Part shown: positions 9,349 through 17,437 of the stretch, piece by piece
How the letters are laid out: each line of letters begins with the position of its first letter
Position numbering within the stretch: position 1 is the stretch's first letter
DNA from: an uncultured Eubacterium sp.
Lineage (GTDB): Bacteria > Bacillota > Clostridia > Lachnospirales > Lachnospiraceae
Direction of reading: 5' to 3'
Length of the DNA stretch: 64,000 nt
Assembly: GCA_947178105.1 (NCBI GenBank)
Contig: CAMWXD010000008.1
Coordinates: 32,751 to 96,750 of the forward strand
Notes under the pieces: model-generated
The model's input: only the letters and a program-made list of their open reading frames with translations
Told to the model about the DNA's origin: nothing
The model's database searches: none
Made by a program: the position numbers and the translations under genes

Positions 9349-10383
9349 TTACAAGTCCAGCTCCACCGCATCGCCGGCCTGCTTCCAGCCGCTTTCCCCG
9401 CCTGTTTCTGAAAGCTCGCTGATATACACTGTGATTGTAAGCTTTTTCGCATCCTTGGCTACCCAATTCCTCTTTGGCTCGCCGTCTTCGATCAGATAGC
9501 CGTTTTCAAAAACACCTTTGCCATTGACAAACTCTGCCATCGGAAACCGTATCGTTGTCCCCATATCATCTGCTGCGCGCAGTTCGATCTCGTTTTTCAG
9601 CCCCTGTTTTTGCGTGTAAAACGTCACCCGGTGCGCCAGCTCATTCAAGGCAAGCTCATCCAGTGTAAGCTGATTACCGTCCGGCAGTTGATAGGATACC
9701 CCGATCTGTATTGTCTTTGTTTCCGCAAAAAGCTCGGAGCCATATGCTTCAAACTGTATTTTCCAGTTTCCTTTTGCTTTGTGCTCCCTGTCTTCAAATT
9801 CCAGCTCGTACTTGTTTTTACCAGACAGGTCGACGTCCGGTATCCGGTAGGACACCTGGCAGCCATATATTTTCTGCTCTGGATCCAGACAGCCCCCGCT
9901 GCTGCCCGCGCTGACTGCCGCCTGCTTTCCATTGACAGACAGCTTGCCGGTAATGGAACAGTACTGCCCGATCTTCTCCCCGTTTTCACGCTGGACGGTA
10001 TAGCTGATCAAAAGCTCCTCTTCTGCTACGATTGCATCCTCTAACGTAATCCTATATCCCGCATCGCTCACCGACCTATGCACGGCTTCCCTGTAACGCG
10101 ACATGTCTTTTCCAAGCGCCGCGCTGATGCTGTAACGGATCTGCTCGATCGCTGCCTGTGCCTCTTTATGAAAAACGGCTGTCGCTGCTGCCATGACTGC
10201 GAGACAAGCTGCCGCAGCAACGGCGCGCCTTCCCTTTTCCCTGTGCTTTTTCCTTCGGATCGCAGCAAACGCGTCCTGCTTATAGTTTCTTGTAATGGAT
10301 GCATCGATCCTTGTCTCTTCCTCTGTATCAGCTTCCGCCGATGAATCGATCTCATTTGCCAATTCATACCATTCCTGTTTCAT
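9349..10383 (-). CDS. DUF4179 protein, probable membrane anti-sigma partner
   Basis: A 344-residue protein with a charged cytoplasmic N-terminus (about 1-52, including RRKKHREKGRR), one transmembrane segment (about 53-72, rich in Ala) and an extracytoplasmic DUF4179 domain and beta-rich tail. DUF4179 proteins usually sit directly after an ECF sigma gene, as here with a 3-bp gap, and the pair is thought to act as sigma and membrane-bound regulator. That role is inferred from context; no anti-sigma experiments are implied by the sequence. The stimulus is unknown. Confidence 0.82.
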   Translation of the reverse strand: MKQEWYELANEIDSSAEADTEEETRIDASITRNYKQDAFAAIRRKKHREKGRRAVAAAACLAVMAAATAVFHKEAQAAIEQIRYSISAALGKDMSRYREAVHRSVSDAGYRITLEDAIVAEEELLISYTVQRENGEKIGQYCSITGKLSVNGKQAAVSAGSSGGCLDPEQKIYGCQVSYRIPDVDLSGKNKYELEFEDREHKAKGNWKIQFEAYGSELFAETKTIQIGVSYQLPDGNQLTLDELALNELAHRVTFYTQKQGLKNEIELRAADDMGTTIRFPMAEFVNGKGVFENGYLIEDGEPKRNWVAKDAKKLTITVYISELSETGGESGWKQAGDAVELDL

Positions 10384-10386
10384 CGT

Positions 10387-10938
10387 TTACATCCCCCTTC
10401 CTTTTTCCGCCAGCAGACGCATTTTCTTTTTTCCGCGGTTCAGCCGCACATACAGGTTGCCCCTCGTCATCCCCATTTCCCTGCTGACCTGCCTGGGATC
10501 CTCTTCCTCAACGTAGATCCTGAAAAACAATTCCTGGTCTTTTTGATCCAGGCAGGATAAGAGCCGCCTTGTCTCTTCCGTCAGCTCCTTTTCCACAAGC
10601 TCCAGTATCCCGGCATCCTCTTGTACCAGCTCCAAAGCGTCCAGGCTGACTGTCTGAAGTTTCCTGCCAGCCCTGCGCAGCCGGTCGATGGATTCCAGCC
10701 GAGCGATTCCAGCCGCCCAATTTTTAAAGCTGCCCTTTGCCTCGTCAAAGCTGCCGATATGATTCCAGATTCCAAGAAAAATATCGTTCATACACTCGTC
10801 AACCTGATCCGGCAGGGCAGTCAGGCGCCTTGCCACAATCGCCCTTAAATAACCGCCATATGTATCAATCACATAAAGAATTCCCTCTTCCTTTCGCTTT
10901 CGCAAAAGCGTAATAAAATTTGTCTCGTTTGCTTTCAT
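10387..10938 (-). CDS. ECF-type RNA polymerase sigma factor
   Basis: Sigma-70 family factor of the extracytoplasmic-function type, 183 residues. Region 2 is seen in YVIDTYGGYLRAIVARRL...DVEC-like VDECMNDIFLGIWNHIGSFD and FKNWAAGIARLESIDRLRR. Region 4 is the helix-turn-helix EEDPRQVSREMGMTRGNLYVRLNRGKKKMR. The ATG at 10938 is preferred because GGGGAG lies 7 bp upstream; a TTG five codons earlier is possible. The DUF4179 gene follows after 3 bp and is presumably co-transcribed. Upstream repeats suggest autoregulation. Confidence 0.9.
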   Translation of the reverse strand: MKANETNFITLLRKRKEEGILYVIDTYGGYLRAIVARRLTALPDQVDECMNDIFLGIWNHIGSFDEAKGSFKNWAAGIARLESIDRLRRAGRKLQTVSLDALELVQEDAGILELVEKELTEETRRLLSCLDQKDQELFFRIYVEEEDPRQVSREMGMTRGNLYVRLNRGKKKMRLLAEKGRGM

Positions 10939-10990
10939 TTTTATGCTCCCCAAAAATCTGCCTTTGCCGTATGTTTCCTTACACTTATCT

Positions 10991-11050
10991 ATCCGTACTA
11001 GAAAATGGAAATCTTACAGTTTTCAAAAAATCAAAATAAAAATCTTACAG
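10991..11050 (-). promoter_or_regulatory. Possible autoregulated ECF promoter with a repeated -35-like box
   Basis: On the minus strand CTGTAAGAT occurs twice, 31 bp apart (11042-11050 and 11011-11019). The nearer copy is followed, after about 15 bp, by GTACGGAT (10991-10998). TGTAA-type -35 and CG-containing -10 elements are typical of ECF sigma promoters. Assignment to this sigma factor is inference. Confidence 0.4.
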
Positions 11051-11063
11051 GATCAATAAAAAA

Positions 11064-11096
11064 CTGCCGGAAAATGAAACATTCATTTTCCGGCAG
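11064..11096 (-). terminator. Terminator of the small membrane protein gene
   Basis: Perfect 14-bp stem (11064-11077 with 11083-11096) with a 5-base loop, followed on the minus strand by TTTTTTATT. It separates the 11128-11532 gene from the downstream ECF sigma gene. Confidence 0.9.
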
Positions 11097-11127
11097 CCAA
11101 AATTGCAAACCCTATCATAAAAAGCGA

Positions 11128-11532
11128 TTATCCATCCACCTCCAGCAGCTTGACCGCCACCAGCAGCAAAAAATAATAGGCTGCCGCCAGCACCAGAAAC
11201 AAAATCTGCTTTAAGAAAACCCCCATCACAACCTGCAGAGCCATAATCGCGACATGCACCCAAAACGGCGAATTATTCAGCGCTGCCGCAATTACCGCCT
11301 CAATCACGACTACAAACCCTACGGTAATCAGCGAAATATGAAACACATACGTCCCTAAAAGGATCAGTGCCAGCCCGCCGGCAATCATGCCCGCCAACGA
11401 CATACGCACCGCCCTCTGCTTCTGCGCCCTGGCTTTTTTGAAAGCCGCCCGTTCCTTCCTTCCTTCGCCTGTCTGTTCCGTATCCAGGTCAACAAGCCCA
11501 ATTTCTTCTTCCTTACGCTTTAAACCACTCAT
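11128..11532 (-). CDS. Small integral membrane protein, unrecognised
   Basis: A 134-residue protein. The first 43 residues are highly charged (MSGLKRKEEEIGLVDLDTEQ..., then a lysine/arginine-rich stretch). They are followed by three or four hydrophobic segments (about 44-62, 66-86, 91-105, 108-128). The layout suggests a cytoplasmic N-terminus and a small membrane bundle. I recognise no family or catalytic motif. It ends in a strong terminator and has nothing closely spaced upstream, so it is probably a single-gene transcript. Confidence 0.65.
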   Translation of the reverse strand: MSGLKRKEEEIGLVDLDTEQTGEGRKERAAFKKARAQKQRAVRMSLAGMIAGGLALILLGTYVFHISLITVGFVVVIEAVIAAALNNSPFWVHVAIMALQVVMGVFLKQILFLVLAAAYYFLLLVAVKLLEVDG

Positions 11533-11714
11533 CTTTTCCCATCCTGCTCTTTATCATCTCAGAGAAACCGTATCCCTGCTTTTGTTTTTCCAGATTTTTT
11601 CCATTATTCCCAGTTTTCCGGCGATTTCTGCGTCTCCGCCAGCCAGTGGTAGTTTTAGTATATTACTGGGGCATTCGGATGTCAATAAAAACTGTGCACT
11701 TCCTTACTTTGCTG

Positions 11715-11766
11715 TTGACAAATCTGTCTAATCGTGTTAGACTTTATTTGTCTAATACAATTAGAC
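11715..11766 (+). promoter_or_regulatory. Promoter with two BlaI-type operators
   Basis: TTGACA (11715-11720) and TAGACT (11738-11743) are 17 bp apart. Two 17-bp dyads of the form GTCTAA-N5-TTAGAC lie at 11726-11742 and 11750-11766, 24 bp centre to centre. The first spans the spacer and -10, and the second covers the likely transcription start. This is the arrangement expected for repression by the BlaI-like protein encoded directly downstream. Confidence 0.85.
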
Positions 11767-11827
11767 AGCAAAAAATCCATCAGGCACACTTACAACGAAC
11801 AAACGATTGACACAATGGAGGTTTCTT

Positions 11828-12202
11828 ATGGAAGCATACAAGCTGGGAGAAATGGAACAACGATTTGCAGACATGATCTGGGAGCGCGCGCCCATCCGTT
11901 CCGGGGAGCTGGCAAAGCTGTGCCTGGAGGCTTTTGGCTGGAAACGGACAACGACTTATACGATGTTAAAAAGGCTGTGTGAAAGAAAGCTGTTTATCAA
12001 TGAAAAAGGGCTGGTATCCGTCCTGATGGCAAAAGAAGAATTCCAGGCGGCACAGGGCGAACAGTTTGTAAACGAAACATTTGGCGGCTCCCTGCCCCAA
12101 TTTCTTGCCGCCTTTTCCAGGCGCAAAAAATTGAGCTTAACTGAAATACAAGAGCTGAAAAAACTAATCGACGACTATGAGGAGGATGAGGACAATGCCT
12201 GA
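11828..12202 (+). CDS. BlaI/MecI/CopY-family repressor
   Basis: Winged-helix repressor, 124 residues, of the family that dimerises on dyad operators and is inactivated by cleavage by a BlaR1/MecR1 protease. The N-terminal half has the family pattern LGEMEQRFADMIWERAPIRSGELAKLC...WKRTTTYTMLKRLCERKLF. The C-terminal half is the dimerisation helix region. The start at 11828 is fixed by GGAGG 6 bp upstream. Two matching operators sit in its promoter, so autoregulation is very likely. It overlaps the next gene by 8 bp. Target genes besides this operon are unknown, and no beta-lactamase is present. Confidence 0.9.
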   Translation: MEAYKLGEMEQRFADMIWERAPIRSGELAKLCLEAFGWKRTTTYTMLKRLCERKLFINEKGLVSVLMAKEEFQAAQGEQFVNETFGGSLPQFLAAFSRRKKLSLTEIQELKKLIDDYEEDEDNA

Positions 12203-14507
12203 ACAAATGTTTATCCGCACATTGAATATGAGCCTGACCGGAAGCGCCGTAATCCTGGCGGTTCTCCTGCTTAGGCTCCTTCTGAAAAAAGCACCCCGGA
12301 TCTTTTCTTACTGCCTGTGGGGCGCGGTATTATTCCGCCTGCTCTGCCCGGTATCCTTTACCGCTGCCTTCTCTCCTTTTTCCATACTGAACGCACCTGC
12401 TGCTTCTGACGGAAGGCTTCAATATATCCCGCAGGACATACTGCGTATGCAGCCTGACAGACAGGCGTTTTTCACAGACGCCCCGTCCGGCAAGACGGCA
12501 GGAAACAGTACGGCAAAAGACAGCAGCCTGCAGCGTAACGGCAAGACAGCAAAGAACTCCATCGCAAATGCAAAAACCAGTACAGCCAGCCGCCTGCTGC
12601 GCATTCTGCAATCGCAAAAAACCGCAAAAGCCGCTGCCTTTGTCTGGATATGCGGAACGGCTGTACTGCTGCTTTACAACCTTATAAATTCCATTAAGCT
12701 AAAACAGCGTTTAAAAGGAGCTGTCTGGCAAAAAGAGAATATTTATCTGACACAGCATATACCCACTCCGTTTGTCATCGGCATTTTCCTGCCGAAGATC
12801 TATTTGCCGGCGCAGCTTCGCCCTGATGAGACAGCATATGTCCTGCTCCACGAACAAATCCATATCAAACGCAAAGACCATATCACAAGGCTGCTAAGCT
12901 GCCTGGCGCTGTGCGTGCACTGGTTTAACCCGCTCGTATGGGCAGCCTTTTTCTTAAGCGGGCGGGATATGGAGATGTCCTGCGACGAAGCAGTCCTCCG
13001 CAGGATGGGCAGCACCGTAAAGAAAAAATATTCCAGCTCCCTGCTGTCCATAGCAGCAGGAGCAAATGCAGCAGGCTTAAACGGCGGGCTGTTAACCTTC
13101 GGCAAAGGCGATACCAAAAGCCGTATCAAGCACATCCTGCATTACAAAAAGCCAGCGTCCATCCTTATGAAAAGCGCTGCGCTTGTGTGCGTTGCCGCCG
13201 TGATAATCCTGCTGGCAAATCCTGATACTGGTGCAAAAAATACGCCTTCCGCCGCCCCTGCACAAATCCAGGCAGCACAAAACGATGTGGTTCTTACCAA
13301 CGCAAGCCAGAAAGATTCTGCCAGCCTGGCTCTTTCCAACGCAAGCCAGAAAGATCCAGAAAGCCAGGCTCTTTCCGACACGAGCCTAAAAGGCATAAAC
13401 AGCGCCTCCTTTACCGAGATTTATGTCAGAAGCATCAATCAAAAGAAGCGGCTGATAAGCTCCTATCTAGCGCCTCCTGATTCGCCGCTGGCGGACGGCA
13501 AGAAGCTTGCTTTTGCACAAAACTGCCGTTTTTTTATCAACCACAGTATGGACGGCGAGGATTACCGGGAAACATCGTTCCCGCTCTTTGCGTCCCTGAT
13601 AAAACTCGGCGGAAAATACCTGAACAAAGCCTGCTTTGTGCAAATCAAAGCGAAAAAAGTAGCGCAGATCTATTTGGAAAGCGCCTGGGAGCATTATGGC
13701 ATCTCACCGATGCGTTATACGCCTGTTTCTGACCTGTACGATACGCTGCTGCAATCCGAGGGAGAAGATGCGTTTCACAAAAACTATTCCCTCGCCTCTT
13801 CCCAGACAATGGATATCGCAGAATGTGAAGGGGATGAGACTATTGAAGTCTATACAGAAAACGGAAAAAATGCCGGCAGCGGCATCGTACTGTTTCAATC
13901 GAGTGACGGAAAACTCCTTTTTTCACAGGATGCAAATACTTCCAGGGCCGGATGGGCTAACATCTACTTAGGCAGCATGGACAACCAGCCATTTATCCTG
14001 AACGTATCCATCGAAGACCGCTGGAATTTTGGCGCATTTTCCTATCAGGTATTCCGCCTGGATCAAGAAGGAACGCCGATATTGTCCGCAGGCTCCCAGT
14101 TTGAGTTCCACCTGGCTGAAGGCAGCAGCCTTGTTTATGACGATGATATGTTTGGCAGATGGATCAAGCCGCTGAAAACTTACCTGGAGCAAAGCCGCCT
14201 GGTTTTAAGCTCCCAGGACGGGGTACTTCGTACAGAACAGATCTCAGAGGCTGACAAATACAATTATGAGGCGCTGAACCTAGAGGAACGCGCCATCGAA
14301 ATCAGTACCAACGAAAACAGCCTGGTACGCTTTGGCAACTGCTGGTATGGCAAACAGTCCTTGAAAAAAGAAACTGTGGATTGGCTCCTATGGTACAACA
14401 GCCTTTCTGACACAGGCAGGCTTGCCGTCAGCTTCACTCCCCCTGAGCTTGTCGAAGCCAAAGACCTTGTCGAGGCAGCGACACAGGATGCAGACGTCGG
14501 ACAATAA
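12195..14507 (+). CDS. BlaR1/MecR1-like M56 sensor peptidase with an unrecognised C-terminal region
   Basis: Membrane metalloprotease that would relieve the repressor upstream. The 770 residues hold several N-terminal membrane segments and an M56 zinc-peptidase core with LLHEQIHIKRKDH (HExxH at about 218-222) and ...WFNPLVW. A transmembrane helix follows at about 325-342. The extracytoplasmic part is about 420 residues and lacks the serine motif of a penicillin-binding sensor. It starts with a short repeat, LSNASQKDPESQALS-like, two copies at about residues 370-397. The start at 12195 has AGGAGG upstream and overlaps the repressor stop. The ligand is probably not a beta-lactam, or binds differently; this is inference. 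Confidence 0.85.
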   Translation: MPEQMFIRTLNMSLTGSAVILAVLLLRLLLKKAPRIFSYCLWGAVLFRLLCPVSFTAAFSPFSILNAPAASDGRLQYIPQDILRMQPDRQAFFTDAPSGKTAGNSTAKDSSLQRNGKTAKNSIANAKTSTASRLLRILQSQKTAKAAAFVWICGTAVLLLYNLINSIKLKQRLKGAVWQKENIYLTQHIPTPFVIGIFLPKIYLPAQLRPDETAYVLLHEQIHIKRKDHITRLLSCLALCVHWFNPLVWAAFFLSGRDMEMSCDEAVLRRMGSTVKKKYSSSLLSIAAGANAAGLNGGLLTFGKGDTKSRIKHILHYKKPASILMKSAALVCVAAVIILLANPDTGAKNTPSAAPAQIQAAQNDVVLTNASQKDSASLALSNASQKDPESQALSDTSLKGINSASFTEIYVRSINQKKRLISSYLAPPDSPLADGKKLAFAQNCRFFINHSMDGEDYRETSFPLFASLIKLGGKYLNKACFVQIKAKKVAQIYLESAWEHYGISPMRYTPVSDLYDTLLQSEGEDAFHKNYSLASSQTMDIAECEGDETIEVYTENGKNAGSGIVLFQSSDGKLLFSQDANTSRAGWANIYLGSMDNQPFILNVSIEDRWNFGAFSYQVFRLDQEGTPILSAGSQFEFHLAEGSSLVYDDDMFGRWIKPLKTYLEQSRLVLSSQDGVLRTEQISEADKYNYEALNLEERAIEISTNENSLVRFGNCWYGKQSLKKETVDWLLWYNSLSDTGRLAVSFTPPELVEAKDLVEAATQDADVGQ

Positions 14508-14538
14508 CATATTAGGAAAAATTTTTTAAAAAAAGGGC

Positions 14539-14567
14539 TTGTATTCTTCCTCCATTTGTGTTAAAGT
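14539..14567 (+). promoter_or_regulatory. Promoter of tRNA-Thr
   Basis: TTGTAT (14539-14544), 17-bp spacer, TAAAGT (14562-14567), about 40 bp upstream of the mature tRNA. Confidence 0.5.
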
Positions 14568-14608
14568 AATTAAGTCGCAGGCAGGAAAGTCTGTAATAGT
14601 TTTATAGC

Positions 14609-14681
<73 letters not shown>

Positions 14682-14689
14682 TCTTTTTA

Positions 14690-14716
14690 TGAATCCGCAT
14701 TGCGGGTTCATTTATT
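14690..14716 (+). terminator. Terminator after tRNA-Thr
   Basis: TGAATCCGC (14690-14698) pairs with GCGGGTTCA (14702-14710) with one G-T pair and a 3-base loop, followed by TTTATTTTA. It may be partly read through into the next gene. Confidence 0.65.
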
Positions 14717-14736
14717 TTACGGCAAAGGAGATTGAT

Positions 14737-15174
14737 ATGAAACCTGCAATTTTGGCAAAAACTCTGGAAGAAATGCTCCAGGAAACAAAAAAAGGCCACT
14801 TAAACTGGCTGGTTGAGCTGCAATCTACGGACGGGCTTTCAGATTCTTTAAAACATACGATTACCGAAAATGACAAAGAATGGATCGTAGACGAATGCTT
14901 TATTTCTTTTAACTGCAAATTCCGCGGAAAAGATTACCTGATGATTACATATGAGCATATTAAACGCTGCGGCGACCAGGTGCGTTCGGACAACCTGATT
15001 TTTATGCCGCCGTTAAATGTGCGCTATTTTGATGTCGGCATCCTTTCCCCTTATATCGTAGATGCGGATGCTGTATTATTAGACCGCTTCCATCAGTTAT
15101 GGCTGCTTGTGATGGACAGTTATAAGAAAAAGGACGGGCATGTATCGCTGAAAATTTTTGACCCGTATGATTAA
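14737..15174 (+). CDS. Unrecognised 145-residue protein
   Basis: The start at 14737 is set by AAAGGAG 6 bp upstream; an earlier in-frame ATG lies inside the tRNA and is not credible. The protein is soluble, without signal peptide or membrane segments. It opens with an amphipathic helix (MKPAILAKTLEEMLQETKKG) followed by mixed alpha/beta sequence with ENDKEWIVDECFISFNCKFRG and MPPLNVRYFDVGILSPYIVDAD. I recognise no domain or catalytic motif. It lies between a tRNA gene and the small toxin locus and may be transcribed from the tRNA promoter. Confidence 0.65.
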   Translation: MKPAILAKTLEEMLQETKKGHLNWLVELQSTDGLSDSLKHTITENDKEWIVDECFISFNCKFRGKDYLMITYEHIKRCGDQVRSDNLIFMPPLNVRYFDVGILSPYIVDADAVLLDRFHQLWLLVMDSYKKKDGHVSLKIFDPYD

Positions 15175-15182
15175 AGATCATA

Positions 15183-15211
15183 TTGTAAGATAGCCAAAAA
15201 TATGCTATAAT
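15183..15211 (+). promoter_or_regulatory. Promoter of the small hydrophobic toxin gene
   Basis: TTGTAA (15183-15188), 17-bp spacer, perfect TATAAT (15206-15211). This would give a 5' leader of about 57 bases before the toxin start. Confidence 0.75.
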
Positions 15212-15245
15212 CGCAAAAGAGCAATCGTGTTACAGGGTGCGTTGG

Positions 15246-15270
15246 CCTATTCTAAAGAGAATGGGGGTGA
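15246..15270 (+). promoter_or_regulatory. Hairpin that hides the toxin ribosome site
   Basis: CCTATTCT (15246-15253) pairs fully with AGAATGGG (15258-15265), allowing one G-U pair, across a 4-base loop. The right arm contains the beginning of the strong GGGGGTGA ribosome site (15263-15270). Sequestration of the ribosome site is a hallmark of type I toxin mRNAs. Confidence 0.65.
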
Positions 15271-15274
15271 TGCT

Positions 15275-15370
15275 ATGAGAAATCCAAATGGCTTTGATTT
15301 TAAAGATTTGATGACGTTTGGTTTATTCATTTTAGCATTGCTTACATTCGTGTTTACGTTTTGTAAGTAG
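15275..15370 (+). CDS. Small hydrophobic peptide, putative holin-like type I toxin
   Basis: A 31-residue peptide reading MRNPNGFDFKDLMTFGLFIL... and ending in VFTFCK. Residues about 12-29 form one transmembrane helix, and a basic residue ends the chain. Size, LMTFGLFILALLTF-type helix and setting match the putative holin-like toxin (Hol_Tox) group of type I toxin-antitoxin systems, which act at the membrane. It has its own strong promoter, a hidden ribosome site and a convergent RNA overlapping its 3' untranslated region. Toxicity is inferred from the family and layout and not shown by sequence. Confidence 0.75.
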   Translation: MRNPNGFDFKDLMTFGLFILALLTFVFTFCK

Positions 15371-15382
15371 GCTATACATAGC

Positions 15383-15495
15383 AAAAACCACCCTGCTGCT
15401 TTGACCAGTTGAAGGGTGGCATTGCTATCTTTTAACCAATACGGTCAACCCCTTGTACCTCATGGGCATACTATGGGCGGTTGCTCTTTTCGTAT
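15383..15495 (-). ncRNA. Putative antisense antitoxin RNA
   Basis: A minus-strand promoter (TTGCAA/TATATT) would start an RNA near 15495 running towards the toxin gene. It would end at a terminator whose stem is CCACCCT/AGGGTGG (15413-15419 with 15388-15394), with TTTTT at 15387-15383. The transcript of about 110 bases overlaps the 3' untranslated region of the toxin mRNA but not its coding part. This matches the txpA/ratA plan. Ends are predictions. Confidence 0.65.
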
Positions 15496-15501
15496 GCCAA
15501 T

Positions 15502-15530
15502 AATATAGCATATCTTTTATTTGATTGCAA
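15502..15530 (-). promoter_or_regulatory. Promoter of the antisense RNA
   Basis: On the minus strand TTGCAA (15525-15530), 17-bp spacer, TATATT (15502-15507). Confidence 0.65.
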
Positions 15531-15600
15531 GAGCTTTTTTACTGCTTTATTTGGTGTACATGCATCTAACAAAACACAATATCAAAATAACAGCGAAAGT

Positions 15601-15636
15601 CGCATGGAACAGTGATAAAAACCATGCGCTTTTTTT
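15601..15636 (+). terminator. Terminator-like hairpin right of the toxin locus
   Basis: CGCATGG (15601-15607) pairs with CCATGCG (15622-15628), followed by CTTTTTTT. No gene ends directly before it; it may stop read-through from the toxin transcript before the regulator gene. Confidence 0.7.
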
Positions 15637-15684
15637 CGTCCAAAAGAAAAGCTGCTGTTATTTTGCAGTTTTTCAAAAATCCTC

Positions 15685-15713
15685 TTGACATTTCTCAGTT
15701 TTTCTTCCATAAT
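15685..15713 (+). promoter_or_regulatory. Promoter of the HTH-cupin/polyamine operon
   Basis: TTGACA (15685-15690), 17-bp spacer, CATAAT (15708-15713), about 65 bp upstream of the regulator start. Confidence 0.7.
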
Positions 15714-15779
15714 AGTCTCAATTTGTTTATCATTAGTAAACACAGAATTCATTATTATATTTACAACAGGAGGTAGCGC

Positions 15780-16316
15780 ATGGATATCGGACACCGCATG
15801 AAAGAGCTACGCATCCAATATGGGCTGACACAGCAGGAACTGGCTGACCGCTCCGAGTTATCCAAGGGCTTTATTTCACAACTGGAACGCGGGCTGACCA
15901 CCCCCTCGATCGGGACACTGTTAGATATTATCCAGTGCCTGGGCACGACTCCGGCAGAATTTTTTACTGACGACGAACCGGAACAGATCGTCTTTTCACC
16001 GGAGGATTATTTTGAAAAAAACTATAAAAAACGGAGCTGCCTTGTCGAATGGCTGATCCCGAACGCACAGAAAAATACGATGGAGCCGGTACTGTTAACG
16101 CTTGCCCCCGGCGGCAAATCCGAAACGCTGCCTCCCAAGGAAAGCGAAGAATTCGGATATGTACTAAGCGGCAGTATCCGTCTGCATTACGGCACGCGCA
16201 GCTATATTGTCCGCGCAGGGGAATCTTTTTATTTTACTGCTGGCAAAAAACACTATATTGAAGCCTACAAAGAGGAGGCAAAGCTGATCTGGGTCAGCAA
16301 TCCTCCCTGCTTTTAG
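15780..16316 (+). CDS. HTH-cupin transcriptional regulator of polyamine uptake
   Basis: A 178-residue regulator with an Xre-type helix-turn-helix (about 1-60: [36 protein letters not shown]) and a C-terminal cupin domain (about 105-175, with [21 protein letters not shown] and [17 protein letters not shown]). This PuuR-like architecture usually senses a small metabolite in the cupin. It lies 47 bp upstream of potA in the same direction and is probably co-transcribed, so it likely controls polyamine import. AGGAGG precedes the start. Confidence 0.9.
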   Translation: MDIGHRMKELRIQYGLTQQELADRSELSKGFISQLERGLTTPSIGTLLDIIQCLGTTPAEFFTDDEPEQIVFSPEDYFEKNYKKRSCLVEWLIPNAQKNTMEPVLLTLAPGGKSETLPPKESEEFGYVLSGSIRLHYGTRSYIVRAGESFYFTAGKKHYIEAYKEEAKLIWVSNPPCF

Positions 16317-16363
16317 AGCCTGTATCATACAAACCTTTCCCATCCATTTTCGGAGGTTATCTT

Positions 16364-17437
16364 ATGGAAAAAGTACTTATTGAACTGTCGCATATTACAA
16401 AATCTTACGATGGAACCATTATATTGGATGATCTGGAGCTTACGATCCACGAAAATGAATTTGTCACGCTGCTTGGCCCGTCCGGCTGCGGCAAGACGAC
16501 GACACTGCGGCTGATTGGCGGCTTTGAGACCCCGGATCAGGGCAGGATTATTTTTGACGGCGAGGATATCACGATGCTTCCGCCAAACGAACGCAAGCTG
16601 AACACCGTTTTCCAGAAATACGCGCTGTTTGGCCATATGTCCATTGCAGAAAATATTGCTTTCGGGCTGAAAATCAGCAAAAAAAGCAAATCCTATATTG
16701 AAGATAAGATCAAATATGCGCTCCGCCTGGTCAACCTGGACGGATATGAAAAGCGCAGCGTCGACTCCTTAAGCGGCGGACAGCAGCAGCGGATTGCGAT
16801 TGCGCGCGCCATCGTCAATGAGCCAAAGGTGCTTTTACTGGATGAGCCGCTTGGCGCCCTGGATTTAAAAATGCGGCAGGATATGCAGTACGAGCTGATC
16901 CGGTTGAAAAATGAGCTTGGCATTACGTTTATCTATGTCACGCATGACCAGGAGGAAGCGCTTACGATGTCGGATACGATCGTCGTCATGAACCAGGGCT
17001 ATATCCAGCAGATCGGTACGCCGGAGGATATTTATAACGAACCGGTCAACGCGTTTGTCGCTGATTTTATCGGCGAAAGCAATATTATCGACGGCCTGAT
17101 GGTGCGGGATAAGCTGGTGCGCGTCTTAGGCGCAGACTTAGAATGCGTGGATACCGGATTTGGCAGCAACCGCCCGGTCGACGTCGTGATCCGTCCGGAA
17201 GATCTGATCATAACGGTGCCTTCAGACGGATTTTACGAAGGTGAGATTACTTCTGTCATATTTAAGGGCGTGCATTATGAGATCGAGGTAGCGGCAAACG
17301 GCTATGAATGGCTGATCCATACGACGGAATACCACGAGCCGGGCAAACGTGTCGGGCTGCGCGTAATCCCTTTTAATATCCAGATTATGAACAAACCGGA
17401 ATCAAGCGATGAAAGGATGGTGGAGACGGATGCGTAG
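16364..17437 (+). CDS. potA: Spermidine/putrescine ABC transporter ATP-binding protein
   Basis: ATPase of the polyamine importer, 357 residues. It has Walker [15 protein letters not shown] (about residues 39-52), Q-loop VFQKYALF, signature [15 protein letters not shown], Walker [14 protein letters not shown]-loop [13 protein letters not shown] and a C-terminal TOBE-type region (about 280-350). [14 protein letters not shown] and the following sequence match the PotA branch. It overlaps potB by 8 bp. Energises uptake at the cytoplasmic face of the membrane. Confidence 0.95.
   Translation: MEKVLIELSHITKSYDGTIILDDLELTIHENEFVTLLGPSGCGKTTTLRLIGGFETPDQGRIIFDGEDITMLPPNERKLNTVFQKYALFGHMSIAENIAFGLKISKKSKSYIEDKIKYALRLVNLDGYEKRSVDSLSGGQQQRIAIARAIVNEPKVLLLDEPLGALDLKMRQDMQYELIRLKNELGITFIYVTHDQEEALTMSDTIVVMNQGYIQQIGTPEDIYNEPVNAFVADFIGESNIIDGLMVRDKLVRVLGADLECVDTGFGSNRPVDVVIRPEDLIITVPSDGFYEGEITSVIFKGVHYEIEVAANGYEWLIHTTEYHEPGKRVGLRVIPFNIQIMNKPESSDERMVETDA

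Noticed and set aside
13300..13390. A minisatellite in the BlaR1-like gene
   Set aside because: Only two imperfect copies of a roughly 40-bp segment are present, which is too little to call an array.
15582..15794. A 70-residue minus-strand frame before the HTH-cupin regulator
   Set aside because: It spans the regulator's promoter and start codon and a terminator hairpin; no ribosome site or recognisable motif.
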